A DNA stretch of 64,000 bases from UBA6952 sp045562575 (GTDB taxonomy: Bacteria > Chloroflexota > Dehalococcoidia > Lucifugimonadales > UBA6952), in NCBI GenBank assembly GCA_045562575.1, contig JBJKVQ010000040.1, forward strand, positions 62,001 through 126,000. The letters run 5' to 3'. Position numbers and translations under genes: made by a program. The notes beneath the pieces are model-generated. The model did no database searches, was not told the DNA's origin, and was given only the letters and a program-made list of their open reading frames with translations. Positions 44,326 through 54,856 of the stretch are shown here, one piece after another (within the stretch, counting starts at the first letter, position 1; each line of letters opens with the position of its first letter).

Positions 44326-45570
44326 TTAATTACTAATGTCTTTAACAACTTTGCCTTCAATAATAACAACTTTAATTTTATCAATATCTTTTAAAATTGA
44401 TATGTCTTTTTCAGGATTACCATCAACTAATATGATGTCAGCAGTTTTTCCAACTTCTATTGATCCTAATTCCTTATCAATACCTAACAACTCAGCACTT
44501 TTTAATGTTGCTGAATTAATTGCTGATAAATTATCCATACCAGCACTTACCAATAATTCAATTTCTCTAGCGTTAGAACCTGGCGGTGAACCAGGTCTTG
44601 GCCCATCTGAACCAACGGCAATTGGTAGTTTATGTTTAAGGTATTCTTCAAAATTATTTCTTTGTATCGTGGCCATTGGTCTTCCTCGATTTAATCTGTA
44701 TTGAGGGTAACGTTGCTCAGCATCTGGTTGTAAATAACTATTAAATGCATTCATAGTAGGGACTAAAAATGTACCATTATCAGCCATTAACTTTATAGTT
44801 TCCAAATCAATCATGACTCCATGTTCGATACTATCAATACCTTCTAATACACAGTCTCTAACCGATTCAGATGAATATGCGTGTGCTGCAACCTTGCGAT
44901 TTAATCTATGAGCTTCATCTGTAATAGCTTTTATTTCTGATCGTTCTACTTCAGTATCCCATGGAAGAGTATATGCGTCTGATCCAACTCTACCACTAGC
45001 GATTAATTTAATAACGTCAGCTCCATGATAAAACTGATACCTTGCAGCTCTTCGCGCCTCGTCTGCGCCAGAAAATATACCAGATTTCATATCAGGTATA
45101 TCTATTTCATGTCTCAAATACCCAAGCTCACCTGAAACAGTTGACATAAGCATCTCGCCAGAAGCAATCATTCTGGGACCGGCAATCATTCCTCTTTGAA
45201 AAGCATTTTTCATAGCCACGTCTACAAATCCATATGTCCCCATATTTCTTACAGTAGTGAATCCAGATTGTAGAATCTTTTCACAACTATCTATTGCTCT
45301 AACAGTTAGAAATGGAATCGTTTCAGTTAAAAATCCACTTTGGTCTACTTCATAACCCTGTGTGATATGAATATGAGTATCCATCATACCTGGCATGACA
45401 GTAATACCAGCTATATCTAACACTTGATCATCTATATTTATTTCATACGGAAACTCATCACTATTACCAATCCATTCAATTTTTCCGCTATCAACGCGGA
45501 TTGATTGGTTTTTAACTGGAGCATTGCCTGTACCATCAATTACATTACAATTTTTAATTATTAGTGCCAT
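44326..45570 (-). CDS. Amidohydrolase (imidazolonepropionase/prolidase-like)
   Basis: Metal-dependent hydrolase of the amidohydrolase superfamily, 414 residues. Metal ligands appear as DTHIH (about 62-66), the Lys in ADVIKLIASG near 186, AAHAYS near 220, DSIEHG near 242 and the Asp in VGSDGPRPG near 320. The ends form the small beta domain. It is the Xaa-Pro dipeptidase/imidazolonepropionase-like branch; the substrate is not evident. GTGAGG precedes the ATG; it follows nadE by 9 nt. Confidence 0.88.
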   Translation of the reverse strand: MALIIKNCNVIDGTGNAPVKNQSIRVDSGKIEWIGNSDEFPYEINIDDQVLDIAGITVMPGMMDTHIHITQGYEVDQSGFLTETIPFLTVRAIDSCEKILQSGFTTVRNMGTYGFVDVAMKNAFQRGMIAGPRMIASGEMLMSTVSGELGYLRHEIDIPDMKSGIFSGADEARRAARYQFYHGADVIKLIASGRVGSDAYTLPWDTEVERSEIKAITDEAHRLNRKVAAHAYSSESVRDCVLEGIDSIEHGVMIDLETIKLMADNGTFLVPTMNAFNSYLQPDAEQRYPQYRLNRGRPMATIQRNNFEEYLKHKLPIAVGSDGPRPGSPPGSNAREIELLVSAGMDNLSAINSATLKSAELLGIDKELGSIEVGKTADIILVDGNPEKDISILKDIDKIKVVIIEGKVVKDISN

Positions 45571-45579
45571 AAAAAATCC

Positions 45580-47265
45580 TCACCAATTTTTATACTTGTT
45601 AATTAACGGAATCCTTCTATCCCTACCAAAATTTCTAGGGGTAATTTTTACCCCAGGAGGAGACTGCTTTCTTTTATATTCACTCCTATCAAGTAACAAT
45701 GTAGCTCTTTTAACCACCGCTTCATCATAACCTAGATCAACAATTTCTTGAAAAGATCTATCTTCCTCCACATAATATTTTAAGATTGCATCTAGTATGT
45801 CATAGGGAGGTAAAGAATCTTCATCCTTTTGATCTTCTCTTAATTCTGCACTAGGTGGTTTTGTAATTATCGTTTCAGGTATTAAATCTGTATCTTGTAA
45901 GGTATTTATATATCTACATAATTCATAAACTAATGTTTTCGGAACATCTTTTAGTACTGCAAATCCCCCAGCCATATCACCATACAAAGTACTATAACCA
46001 GTTGCCATCTCGCTTTTATTCCCAGTAATTAAAGTAATCCAATTAAATTTATTAGATAAGGCCATTAATATATTACCTCGTATTCTTGCCTGAAGGTTTT
46101 CTTCAGCAACATCTACGCTTGTGCCCTCAAAAGACTCAGATAACATGTCTAAAAATGACGAATATGCAGGCTCAATCGGTATTATTTTTGTATCTATACC
46201 AAGATTATTTGCCAATAATTGTGAATCAGTAATACTGCCCTCTGAAGAAAAACGGGAAGGCATAATAACTCCTAATACATTTTCTTTACCAAAAGCTTTA
46301 ACAGCTATATAGCATGTTAACGCAGAATCAATGCCTCCTGACAAACCTAATATCACTTTCGTAAATCCGCTTTTATTTACATAATCTCGAGTGCCTAAAA
46401 TTAATGCTTTATGGATTTGTTCCAATTTACTGATTTCTACAATGTGATTATCAGGTATTGTTCTGGGATTTTTATTTTTAAAAGTGTTTGAAACAAAAAT
46501 ATTTGTATTACTTTCTACAAAATTTGTGGTTTCTTCCAGATATAGATCGGTGATTATGAGATCTTCCTCAAAAGCTTTTCCTCGGGAAATAATTTCTCCA
46601 GCTGGATTTAAAAGTACACTTCCACCATCAAAAACAAGCTCATCTTGTCCACCAACCATATTCGTATAACTAATATACAAATTATTGTGTAATGCACGCT
46701 CTTTAAGCATATTTTCACGAATATCTCTTTTTTCAGTATCAAAAGGAGAACCATTAATATTCAATATTAATTGTGCGCCTAAATCAGCTTGATCTTTGGT
46801 TGGTCCATCTTCAAACCAAATATCTTCACATATATTTATACCTACAGTTATTCCATTAATTAAATATACAGGGTTATTTTTACCAGATATAAAATATCTC
46901 TTTTCGTCGAATACGCCATAATTGGGAAGGATTTTTTTATCATAAAAATTAATGATTTTTCTATCATATATAACTGCTGCAGAATTTAGTAATCCATTTT
47001 CCTCTCGAGCTAAACCAATGATTGCAGTTATTCCTTGTGTAGATTTTGTAACTTCTTCTAGATGTTTCTTGATGTCGTTTATGAAGTGGGTCTTGAATAA
47101 TAAATCTTCAGGTGGATATCCAGTTAACGCAAGTTCAGGAAAGGTTATAACATCTACATTTTCCTTTTGAGCTTGTTTTATGTAATTCTTAATCTTATCC
47201 GTGTTGCCTTGAATATCGCCCACAACAGGATTAATTTGTGCCATTGCTATCCTAAGCGTTTGCAT
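45580..47265 (-). CDS. nadE: Glutamine-dependent NAD+ synthetase
   Basis: Final step of NAD synthesis, amidating deamido-NAD. 561 residues: an N-terminal nitrilase-type glutaminase domain with catalytic Glu (FPELALTGYPPEDLL), Lys (DKKILPNYGVFDEKRYF) and Cys (GINICEDIWFEDG), then the C-terminal ATP-pyrophosphatase domain with LGLSGGIDSALT. It completes the path of nadA-nadC at 14938-17055. Its place after gltD links NAD synthesis to glutamine supply. Confidence 0.95.
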   Translation of the reverse strand: MQTLRIAMAQINPVVGDIQGNTDKIKNYIKQAQKENVDVITFPELALTGYPPEDLLFKTHFINDIKKHLEEVTKSTQGITAIIGLAREENGLLNSAAVIYDRKIINFYDKKILPNYGVFDEKRYFISGKNNPVYLINGITVGINICEDIWFEDGPTKDQADLGAQLILNINGSPFDTEKRDIRENMLKERALHNNLYISYTNMVGGQDELVFDGGSVLLNPAGEIISRGKAFEEDLIITDLYLEETTNFVESNTNIFVSNTFKNKNPRTIPDNHIVEISKLEQIHKALILGTRDYVNKSGFTKVILGLSGGIDSALTCYIAVKAFGKENVLGVIMPSRFSSEGSITDSQLLANNLGIDTKIIPIEPAYSSFLDMLSESFEGTSVDVAEENLQARIRGNILMALSNKFNWITLITGNKSEMATGYSTLYGDMAGGFAVLKDVPKTLVYELCRYINTLQDTDLIPETIITKPPSAELREDQKDEDSLPPYDILDAILKYYVEEDRSFQEIVDLGYDEAVVKRATLLLDRSEYKRKQSPPGVKITPRNFGRDRRIPLINKYKNW

Positions 47266-47326
47266 ATCTACACCTAATACAAAAAGTAAATAAACTGAAG
47301 TATATCATAGTCTTTAATCGTATATA

Positions 47327-48790
47327 TTATCTAGGTAATGCCCCGGGTAAACTCTGAGGTAGTTCAGTAACACCCATAAGATATTTGTCTATATGATATG
47401 CAGCTTCCCTACCTTCAGCTATAGCCCAAACAACAAGCGATTGTCCTCTATGCATATCACCAGCAGAAAAAACTTTATCAACATTCGTCATATGTTGAAT
47501 ATTCGTATTAACGTTATTGCGTCCATCTAGTTCAATTCCAAGTTGGTCAATAATCCCTTCTTGTTGTGGATGCACAAAACCCATTGCCAATAAAACTAAA
47601 TCGACTTCTATTTCAAATTCAGTCCCTGGAATTTCAGACATTGTTGGTCTACCATCATCGTCTTGAATCCATTCAATTTTGATACCTTGTAAAGATTTAA
47701 GTACACCACTTTCTCCAGAAAACGATTTTGTTAGTACGCTAAATTCCCTTGTACCCCCTTCTTCATGAGCGGAAGAGATTCTGAGAATAAGAGGCCAATA
47801 AGGCCATGGATTATTACTTGAGCGTTCTAACGGAGGTTCAGAAAGTAATTCATACTGATATATTATTTCTGCCCCTTGTCTATGTGCTGTACCTAAGCAA
47901 TCTGCACCTGTATCACCACCACCAATAATAACAACTTTTTTTCCTTCTGCAGAAATTTTCTTTGCTGGATCTATATGCTCTCCTGATAATTCTTTATTTT
48001 GCTGGCTTAGATAATCCATAGCAAAATAAACTCCCTCAAGTTCTCTTCCAGGTATGGGTAAATCTCTAGGTACAGTAGATCCACCGCTTAAGCATATAGC
48101 GTCAAATGACTCTAATAATTCTTCATGTTTTATATCAATTCCTATATTGGTTCCAGTTACAAACTTTACACCTTCTTCAGACATTAAATTAACTCTTCTC
48201 TCAACTACAGATTTTTCAAGTTTAAATTCAGGTATTCCAATCCGTAATAATCCACCTATGTAATCATCCCTTTCGTAAACTGTAACTAAATGACCAGCCT
48301 TATTTAATTGGTGCGCTGCGGCCAATCCTGCAGGTCCTGAACCAACAACAGCAACTTTTTTTCCTGTTCTTGTACTAGGTCGTTGTGGTATAACCCATCC
48401 ATTTTCAAAACCTGTTTCTATGATAGATTTTTCAATATATTCAATGGTTACAGGATCTTGGTTTATATTTAAGACACAAGCAGCTTCACATGGCGCAGGA
48501 CAAATTCTACCTGTAAACTCAGGAAAATTGTTTGTTGAATGCAAAACTTCAAGCGCTTTTTGCCATTCACCTTTATAAACTAAATCGTTGAATTCTGGAA
48601 TTATATTTCCCAATGGGCAACCTGTATGACAAAATGGCACACCACAGTCCATGCAACGAGATCCTTGATCTCTTATTTCTGATTCTGGCCAATTCAAATA
48701 TATTTCTTTCCAATTTGATATCCTAGTGTTTGCAGATATCTTTTTGGGTATATCTCTTTTAAAATCTTTGAATCCCAATGGTTTACCCAT
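47327..48790 (-). CDS. gltD: Glutamate synthase small subunit
   Basis: NAD(P)H-oxidising subunit of glutamate synthase, 487 residues. Cysteines for 4Fe-4S clusters lie in RCMDCGVPFCHTGCPLGN and CPAPCEAACVLN; two Rossmann motifs follow (VAVVGSGPAGLAAA and VVIIGGGDTGADC). The start overlaps the gltB stop by 8 nt, so the two are coupled. Confidence 0.96.
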   Translation of the reverse strand: MGKPLGFKDFKRDIPKKISANTRISNWKEIYLNWPESEIRDQGSRCMDCGVPFCHTGCPLGNIIPEFNDLVYKGEWQKALEVLHSTNNFPEFTGRICPAPCEAACVLNINQDPVTIEYIEKSIIETGFENGWVIPQRPSTRTGKKVAVVGSGPAGLAAAHQLNKAGHLVTVYERDDYIGGLLRIGIPEFKLEKSVVERRVNLMSEEGVKFVTGTNIGIDIKHEELLESFDAICLSGGSTVPRDLPIPGRELEGVYFAMDYLSQQNKELSGEHIDPAKKISAEGKKVVIIGGGDTGADCLGTAHRQGAEIIYQYELLSEPPLERSSNNPWPYWPLILRISSAHEEGGTREFSVLTKSFSGESGVLKSLQGIKIEWIQDDDGRPTMSEIPGTEFEIEVDLVLLAMGFVHPQQEGIIDQLGIELDGRNNVNTNIQHMTNVDKVFSAGDMHRGQSLVVWAIAEGREAAYHIDKYLMGVTELPQSLPGALPR

Positions 48791-51700
48791 TCAAAATCTT
48801 CTCCATTTCTTTTGGCAATACTAAACCCTGTTGCTCCAATACAAGTGCATATGCACTCGGCATCACTTTTATAAATAATCCTTTTGATTCGTCCCAATTA
48901 TCTAGAAGCCTTTTTGCATTTTGACTAGCTGTAAATTCATAGTGATTTTCGATCAGGTTTTTCAAAACAATTTCGTCCTCAGAAATATCCAATGGGCCGA
49001 TTTTTACCATTTCACTATTACATTTATCAATAAACGTTCCGTCTGAGTCATAAACATATGAAATACCACCGCTCATTCCTGCAGCAAAATTTCTTCCTGT
49101 CTTTCCTAAAACTACAACAATTCCACCAGTCATATATTCACAACAATGGTCCCCAACTCCTTCCACAACAGCCATAGCACCACTATTTCTTACAGCAAAT
49201 CGTTCTCCAGCCATTCCTCTTAGATACATTTCACCACCAGTAGCTCCGTATAAACTCACATTACCCGTGATAATATTTTCTTCGGGGTTGAATTTAGACT
49301 CCCTTGGCGGTCTTACAGCTATTTTTCCTCCTGAAAGTCCTTTACCAATATAGTCATTAGCATCACCTTCTAAATTAAATGTAATACCTTTAGCTAAAAA
49401 TGCTCCAAAGCTTTGTCCTGCAGATCCCTTAAATGATACATTTATGGTATCCTCTTTTAATCCTTCTTCCCCATATTTTTTTGCAACTTCACCACTCAAC
49501 ATTGCACCAACAGTTCTGTTAGAATTCTTGATTTGATGTGTAATTGATACTTTTTCTCCATTATTAATGGCTAATTCAGCATTTTCAATTAAGACATTAT
49601 CCAAAGCTTTATCCAATGAATGGTCTTGATCGGAAACACAGTACGTGTCGACCTCATCAAATCTTTGAGGTTTGTATAATAACTTAGAAAAGTCTAACCC
49701 CTTAGCTTTCCAGTGATCTATGGCAGCTCTAGTATCTAATTTATCCACACGTCCAATCATCTCATTAACTGTTTTAAATCCTAAACTTGCCATAATTTCT
49801 CTCATATGTTCGGCTATAAAGTAAAAGTAATTAATCACGTGTTCCGGTTTTCCTGCAAAATTTTTCCTGAGTTCTGAATCTTGTGTTGCTATACCAACAG
49901 AGCAAGCATTTAAATGACATTTTCTTAACATAATGCAACCCAGTGTTACTAGTGGTGCTGTTGCAAATCCAAATTCCTCAGCGCCAAGCAAACAAGCAAT
50001 TGCTACATCTCTGCCAGTTTTTAGTTGTCCATCTGCCTGAACAACAATTCTTCCTCTTAAATCATTTTCAACTAAAACCTGTTGAGTTTCAGCAATACCT
50101 AACTCCCAAGGCAAGCCAGCATGTTTAATAGATGTTTCAGGAGAAGCTCCTGTTCCACCGCTATCTCCACTTATAAGTACAACATCCCCATGGCCTTTTG
50201 ATACCCCAGCCGCAATTGTTCCTACACCAGCCTCAGCTACTAATTTTACATGGATTCTTGCACTTGAATTTACATTTTTTAAATCATGTATAAGTTGTGC
50301 CAAATCTTCAATAGAATAAATATCATGATGTGGCGGTGGGGATATTAATTCAACACCAGGAGTTGTATGCCTAACCCAACCTATATAGTCATCAACCTTG
50401 TGCCCTGGTAACTGTCCGCCCTCTCCGGGCTTAGATCCTTGTGCCATTTTAATCTGTAAATCAGTTGCATTGACTAAATAGTTAGCTGTCACACCAAATC
50501 TTCCAGAAGCCACCTGTTTTATTGCACTATTTCTATTTTCACCATCTTCATCTAAAGAGAATCTCCTAGAATCTTCGCCACCTTCGCCCGTATTACTTCG
50601 AGCACCTATCTTGTTCATAGCAATGGCTAGCGTTTCATGAGCTTCAGGACTTATAGCACCTAATGATATAGCACCAGTAGCAAACCTCTTAACTATATTA
50701 TCTGCGGACTCAACCTCTGAAATATCTAAAGGTGTGGGTATTTCCTTAAATTCTAATAATCCCCGCAAGGTAGATAGTTGATGGTCTTGCTTATCGATTA
50801 ATTCTGCGAATTCTCTATAAACAGAATATGAACCTATTCTTGCTGATTCTTGTAGTTTAGCAATGGCAAAGGGATTGTACATGTGATATTCACCATCCCT
50901 CCTCCATTGATATTGTCCACCAGAATCTAAATCTAACAAGGTAGGAGTTCTATCTTCAGAAAATCCTTTCGAATGTCTTTGAATCATATCTTGTTCTAAT
51001 TCTTCTATACCTATTCCTCCAATTCTTGAAGGAGTCCAGCAAAAGTATTTTTCTATCAATTGATCATTAAAACCTATGCACTCAAATATTTGAGCTCCAC
51101 GATAACTTTGAATTGTTGAAATTCCCATTTTTGAAGCAATTTTTAACAACCCTTTGTGTATAGCTTTTTTGTAATTTTGAACAGCATAATCTAAATCTTT
51201 AACCGTTATTTCTTTTTTGTTTAACATTGAGTCAAGAGTTGCGTGGGCTAAATAAGGATTGATTGCTGCTGCTCCATAACCTAATAAAAGAGCAAAATGC
51301 ATAACTTCTCTAGGTTCTCCGGATTCAACTATTAAGCCAGCTTTAGATCGTAATCCTCGCCTTATTAAATCGTGATGAACTGCTGCTAAGATTAATAATG
51401 AAGGAATTGCAGTCATATTATTAGAAACACCTCTATCTGATAAGACTATTAGAGTATTTCCTTTATTTATTTCAATCGAAACCTTCTCACAAATTTTATC
51501 AATAGTTTCTTCTAAAGTTTCATCTTTATTTTCAATACTATATAAACAACTGATTGTGGCTGTTTTTAGTCCAGGTTTATCTAGGTTTTTTATTTGTTTA
51601 AGTTCTTGATTAGTCAAAACAGGTGAAGATAATTTTAACTGCTGGCAATGAATCTCTGTTTCCTTGAACAATTCTTGTTCACAACCCACAGGCGCTTCTA

Positions 51701-53333
51701 ATGAAGTCACCAATTCTTCTCGTATTGCATCCAAGGGAGGATTGCTAACCTGGGCAAATAATTGTTTGAAATAAGAGAATACAGATTGAGTTTTATTAGA
51801 TAGAATTGCAATAGGTGTATCAGTTCCCATAGACCCAATAGCCTCAGCTCCATTTTGTCCCATTGGGACTAAAAGCATTCTTAACTCTTCATCTGTATAA
51901 CCAAAAGATCTTTGTAATTCTGATAAGTTTTCAATATTATCCCTTGTTTCAACATTAGAGATTTGAGGTAAGTTTTCTAACCTGGTTAAATTTCCATTTA
52001 CCCATTGTTTATATGGTTGTAGGTTAGCAAGGTCTTTTTTGATTTCATTGTCAAAAATAATCCTGCCTTGTTCGGGGTCAATAATCATCATTTTCCCTGG
52101 CTGTAATCTTCCCCTTGTTTCAATTTTTTCAGAATCTAATTCCAAAACACCTGTTTCAGAAGACATCACAATTAAGCCATCCGTTGTGACAGAGTAACGA
52201 AATGGTCTCAATCCATTTCTATCTAAATTAGCACCAATTTGTTTACCATTAGTAAATGCAACTAGCGCAGGTCCATCCCAGGGCTCCATGAGACAAGAGT
52301 GATATTCATAAAAGGCTTTAAGTTCAGGAGAAATAGAATTATCTCCTTCCCAAGCTTGTGGAACCATCATTGCCATTACATGAGATAAAGAACGACCTGT
52401 CATTGTAAGTAACTCAAAAACTTTATCAAGAGAAGCAGTATCGCTATCTCCCTGCTCCAGTATAGGTACAATTTTTGTAACATCTTCTCCAAAAGAATCT
52501 GATGTTATGATTTTTTCTCTGGATGACATCCAATTACTGTTACCCCTAACAGTATTAATTTCCCCGTTATGTGCAACATATCTATATGGATGTGATAATT
52601 TCCACTTACCTAAAGTATTCGTACTAAATCTAGAATGAACTAAGCCAAACCAAGACTTGAATAAAGAGTCTCTCAAATCTGGATAGAAATCTTTGACTTG
52701 TTCAGGGGTTAATAAGCCCTTATAAACAATTGTCCGACAGGAAAAACTACAAAAATAAAAATCATCTGGGCTGTTCAAATTTAGTGAAGAAGAAGAAATT
52801 TCTATTCTTCTTCTTAGCACATATAGTTTTTTCTCAAAATCATCTTCATCGACAATACTTGTGGGTTTTTTTACAAAAACTTGCATAATCAAAGGCATAG
52901 AGGCTTTTGCATCATAGCCAATTATTTCATCTTTAACAGGAACTTCTCTCCACGACAACAGTTCAATATTTTCATCTTTGATAATTTCTTCAATTCGATT
53001 TTTACAAACTTCTATATCTTTTCGATTATTAGGTATGAAAACCATACCTACAGCATATTCACCAATATCAGGTATGGAGACATTGGCTGAAGATAATTGT
53101 TCTGCAAAAAAATCATGTGGAAGAGAAAGCAATATACCTCCTCCATCACCAGTATCAGGGTCTGCGCCACAGGCACCTCTATGAGCTAAATTGTCAAGGA
53201 TTGTTAATCCTTGTTGGATTATTTTATTTGAGGCCTTACCATGTATGTCCGCAACCATTCCAACACCACATGCATCGTGGTCAAATGACGGATAATAAAG
53301 ACCTTTGTTTTTTTTATTGTAATTAAAACTCAC
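48783..53333 (-). CDS. gltB: Glutamate synthase large subunit
   Basis: Converts glutamine plus 2-oxoglutarate to two glutamates; 1516 residues, full length. GTG start at 53333 with AAGGAG. The N-terminal nucleophile is Cys22 in DHDACGVGMVADIHG, so 21 residues are removed. Next come the central domain, the FMN domain (GEGGEDSRRFSLDEDG, KPGEGGQLPGHKV), the 3Fe-4S segment CIMLRKCHLNACSVGIAT and the C-terminal beta-helix (GGEMYLRGMAGERFAVRNSG). It lies 11 nt after the second glutamine synthetase gene and overlaps gltD. Confidence 0.97.
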   Translation of the reverse strand: MSFNYNKKNKGLYYPSFDHDACGVGMVADIHGKASNKIIQQGLTILDNLAHRGACGADPDTGDGGGILLSLPHDFFAEQLSSANVSIPDIGEYAVGMVFIPNNRKDIEVCKNRIEEIIKDENIELLSWREVPVKDEIIGYDAKASMPLIMQVFVKKPTSIVDEDDFEKKLYVLRRRIEISSSSLNLNSPDDFYFCSFSCRTIVYKGLLTPEQVKDFYPDLRDSLFKSWFGLVHSRFSTNTLGKWKLSHPYRYVAHNGEINTVRGNSNWMSSREKIITSDSFGEDVTKIVPILEQGDSDTASLDKVFELLTMTGRSLSHVMAMMVPQAWEGDNSISPELKAFYEYHSCLMEPWDGPALVAFTNGKQIGANLDRNGLRPFRYSVTTDGLIVMSSETGVLELDSEKIETRGRLQPGKMMIIDPEQGRIIFDNEIKKDLANLQPYKQWVNGNLTRLENLPQISNVETRDNIENLSELQRSFGYTDEELRMLLVPMGQNGAEAIGSMGTDTPIAILSNKTQSVFSYFKQLFAQVSNPPLDAIREELVTSLEAPVGCEQELFKETEIHCQQLKLSSPVLTNQELKQIKNLDKPGLKTATISCLYSIENKDETLEETIDKICEKVSIEINKGNTLIVLSDRGVSNNMTAIPSLLILAAVHHDLIRRGLRSKAGLIVESGEPREVMHFALLLGYGAAAINPYLAHATLDSMLNKKEITVKDLDYAVQNYKKAIHKGLLKIASKMGISTIQSYRGAQIFECIGFNDQLIEKYFCWTPSRIGGIGIEELEQDMIQRHSKGFSEDRTPTLLDLDSGGQYQWRRDGEYHMYNPFAIAKLQESARIGSYSVYREFAELIDKQDHQLSTLRGLLEFKEIPTPLDISEVESADNIVKRFATGAISLGAISPEAHETLAIAMNKIGARSNTGEGGEDSRRFSLDEDGENRNSAIKQVASGRFGVTANYLVNATDLQIKMAQGSKPGEGGQLPGHKVDDYIGWVRHTTPGVELISPPPHHDIYSIEDLAQLIHDLKNVNSSARIHVKLVAEAGVGTIAAGVSKGHGDVVLISGDSGGTGASPETSIKHAGLPWELGIAETQQVLVENDLRGRIVVQADGQLKTGRDVAIACLLGAEEFGFATAPLVTLGCIMLRKCHLNACSVGIATQDSELRKNFAGKPEHVINYFYFIAEHMREIMASLGFKTVNEMIGRVDKLDTRAAIDHWKAKGLDFSKLLYKPQRFDEVDTYCVSDQDHSLDKALDNVLIENAELAINNGEKVSITHQIKNSNRTVGAMLSGEVAKKYGEEGLKEDTINVSFKGSAGQSFGAFLAKGITFNLEGDANDYIGKGLSGGKIAVRPPRESKFNPEENIITGNVSLYGATGGEMYLRGMAGERFAVRNSGAMAVVEGVGDHCCEYMTGGIVVVLGKTGRNFAAGMSGGISYVYDSDGTFIDKCNSEMVKIGPLDISEDEIVLKNLIENHYEFTASQNAKRLLDNWDESKGLFIKVMPSAYALVLEQQGLVLPKEMEKILNG

Positions 53334-53344
53334 TTTTCTCCTTC

Positions 53345-54691
53345 CTAAAGCATTGATAAATATTTATCAATCTCATAACCACTAACATGACGGCTATATT
53401 CATCCCATTCTAATTTTTTATTCTTTATAAAGTTATAAAATGCATCTTCTCCAAGACAATTGTACATTAATTCACTATTTTCAAAAAAGCGTAATGCTTC
53501 TAAAAGGTTAGTTGGCAAAGACTCAATACTATGAGCACTTCTTTGCGTTTGGTCCATTTTGTTTATGTCTTGCTCAACAGGTGTAGGAATCTCGTACTCA
53601 TTTTTTATGCCTGCCAAACCTGCAGCAAGAATAGCACTGAATGCAAGGTATGGATTACATGCAGAATCAGGTGCACGATATTCAATTCTTACAGAGTTTT
53701 CTCTTCCCTTTCTATACGAAGGTACTCTAATTAAATCTCCTCTGTTAAGTTTTGACCAAGAAATGTACGTAGGTGCTTCAAATCCAGAAACAAGGCGTTT
53801 ATAAGAATTAACCCATTGATTAGTTATAACTGTAAGTTCTTTGGCATGTTTCATGAGACCCGCAATAAAATACTTCGCTGTATCTGAAATAAAATCTTCG
53901 CCTGTAGCATCTTCTTTATAAAATTGATTAATATCCCCTTGGAATAGAGACATATCTATATGCATTCCATTGCCATGAAAGCCTTCTATCGGTTTAGGCA
54001 TAAAACTAGCGTGAACTCCATGTTTCTGTGCGATTTCTTTCACAGCAAGTTTATATGTCATAACATTATCAGCCATAGTTAATGCGTCTGTATGCCTTAA
54101 GTTAATTTCATGTTGACTCGGGGAAACTTCATGGTGACTGTATTCAACCGGTATACCAATTTCTTCCAAAGCTAATACGGTTTCTCTTCTAAGTTCTGTA
54201 CCTATATCAGATGTTTGGTCAAAATATCCAGCTGAATCTAGTGTCTTCGTAGACTGAGAATCTTTAAAATAATAGTATTCTGTTTCTGGTGACAACAAAA
54301 AGGTATAGCCTAGTTGATATGCCTTTTCTAAATTTGATTTTAGAATCGCTCTAGGATCTCCTAAATGAGGAGTGCCATCTGGGCGATAGACATCACAAAA
54401 CATTTTTCCAACTGCACCATCAGATGGTCGCCAAGGTAACACCTTGAATGTCGTAGGATCTGGCATTAAAACTAGATCACTTTCCGCATTTCTAGCAATT
54501 GCACCTATAGATGCTCCATCAAAAGTCATACCATCTCTTAAGGAATTTTCTAGTTCAGCAACATTTAATGAAACACCCTTCAAATTGCCTAAAATATCGG
54601 TAAACCAAAGCCGTACAAAACGTACATCACTACCATGTACAGTCTCGGTGACAAATTTAATAGCTTCGTCTCTACTTTTTTCCTGATCCAT
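53345..54691 (-). CDS. Glutamine synthetase type I, second copy
   Basis: 448-residue type I glutamine synthetase: DPTTFKVLPWRPSDGAVGKMFCDVYRPDG, EYSHHEVSPSQHEINLRH, GNGMHIDMSLF and RIEYRAPDSACNPYLAFSA are all present. It is shorter than the copy upstream and resembles the alpha type. The Tyr adenylylation site is absent (DINKMDQTQRS). It is placed directly before gltB, as a GS-GOGAT operon. Either a second ammonium-assimilating enzyme or a relative acting on another amine; all core residues look intact. Confidence 0.88.
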   Translation of the reverse strand: MDQEKSRDEAIKFVTETVHGSDVRFVRLWFTDILGNLKGVSLNVAELENSLRDGMTFDGASIGAIARNAESDLVLMPDPTTFKVLPWRPSDGAVGKMFCDVYRPDGTPHLGDPRAILKSNLEKAYQLGYTFLLSPETEYYYFKDSQSTKTLDSAGYFDQTSDIGTELRRETVLALEEIGIPVEYSHHEVSPSQHEINLRHTDALTMADNVMTYKLAVKEIAQKHGVHASFMPKPIEGFHGNGMHIDMSLFQGDINQFYKEDATGEDFISDTAKYFIAGLMKHAKELTVITNQWVNSYKRLVSGFEAPTYISWSKLNRGDLIRVPSYRKGRENSVRIEYRAPDSACNPYLAFSAILAAGLAGIKNEYEIPTPVEQDINKMDQTQRSAHSIESLPTNLLEALRFFENSELMYNCLGEDAFYNFIKNKKLEWDEYSRHVSGYEIDKYLSML

Positions 54692-54712
54692 AGAAATTCC
54701 ATTTCTGACAAG

Positions 54713-54741
54713 AATAGGGGAGAACTAAAGTCTCCCCTATT
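54713..54741 (-). terminator. Hairpin between the two glutamine synthetase genes
   Basis: An 11-bp perfect stem (AATAGGGGAGA and complement, 7-nt loop) about 115 nt after glnA and 22 nt before the second copy's start codon. The U run is weak (ATTCTTG), so it may be a partial terminator or leader structure of the downstream gene. Confidence 0.65.
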
Positions 54742-54856
54742 TGAATTCTAATTGCTACAATAACGCTCAAATTTAGTGTAAGTAATAGATTTATACTTGT
54801 CAACGAAATCTATATATACTTAGAGAGTCAAATTTATTGGTACAACAAAACAACGT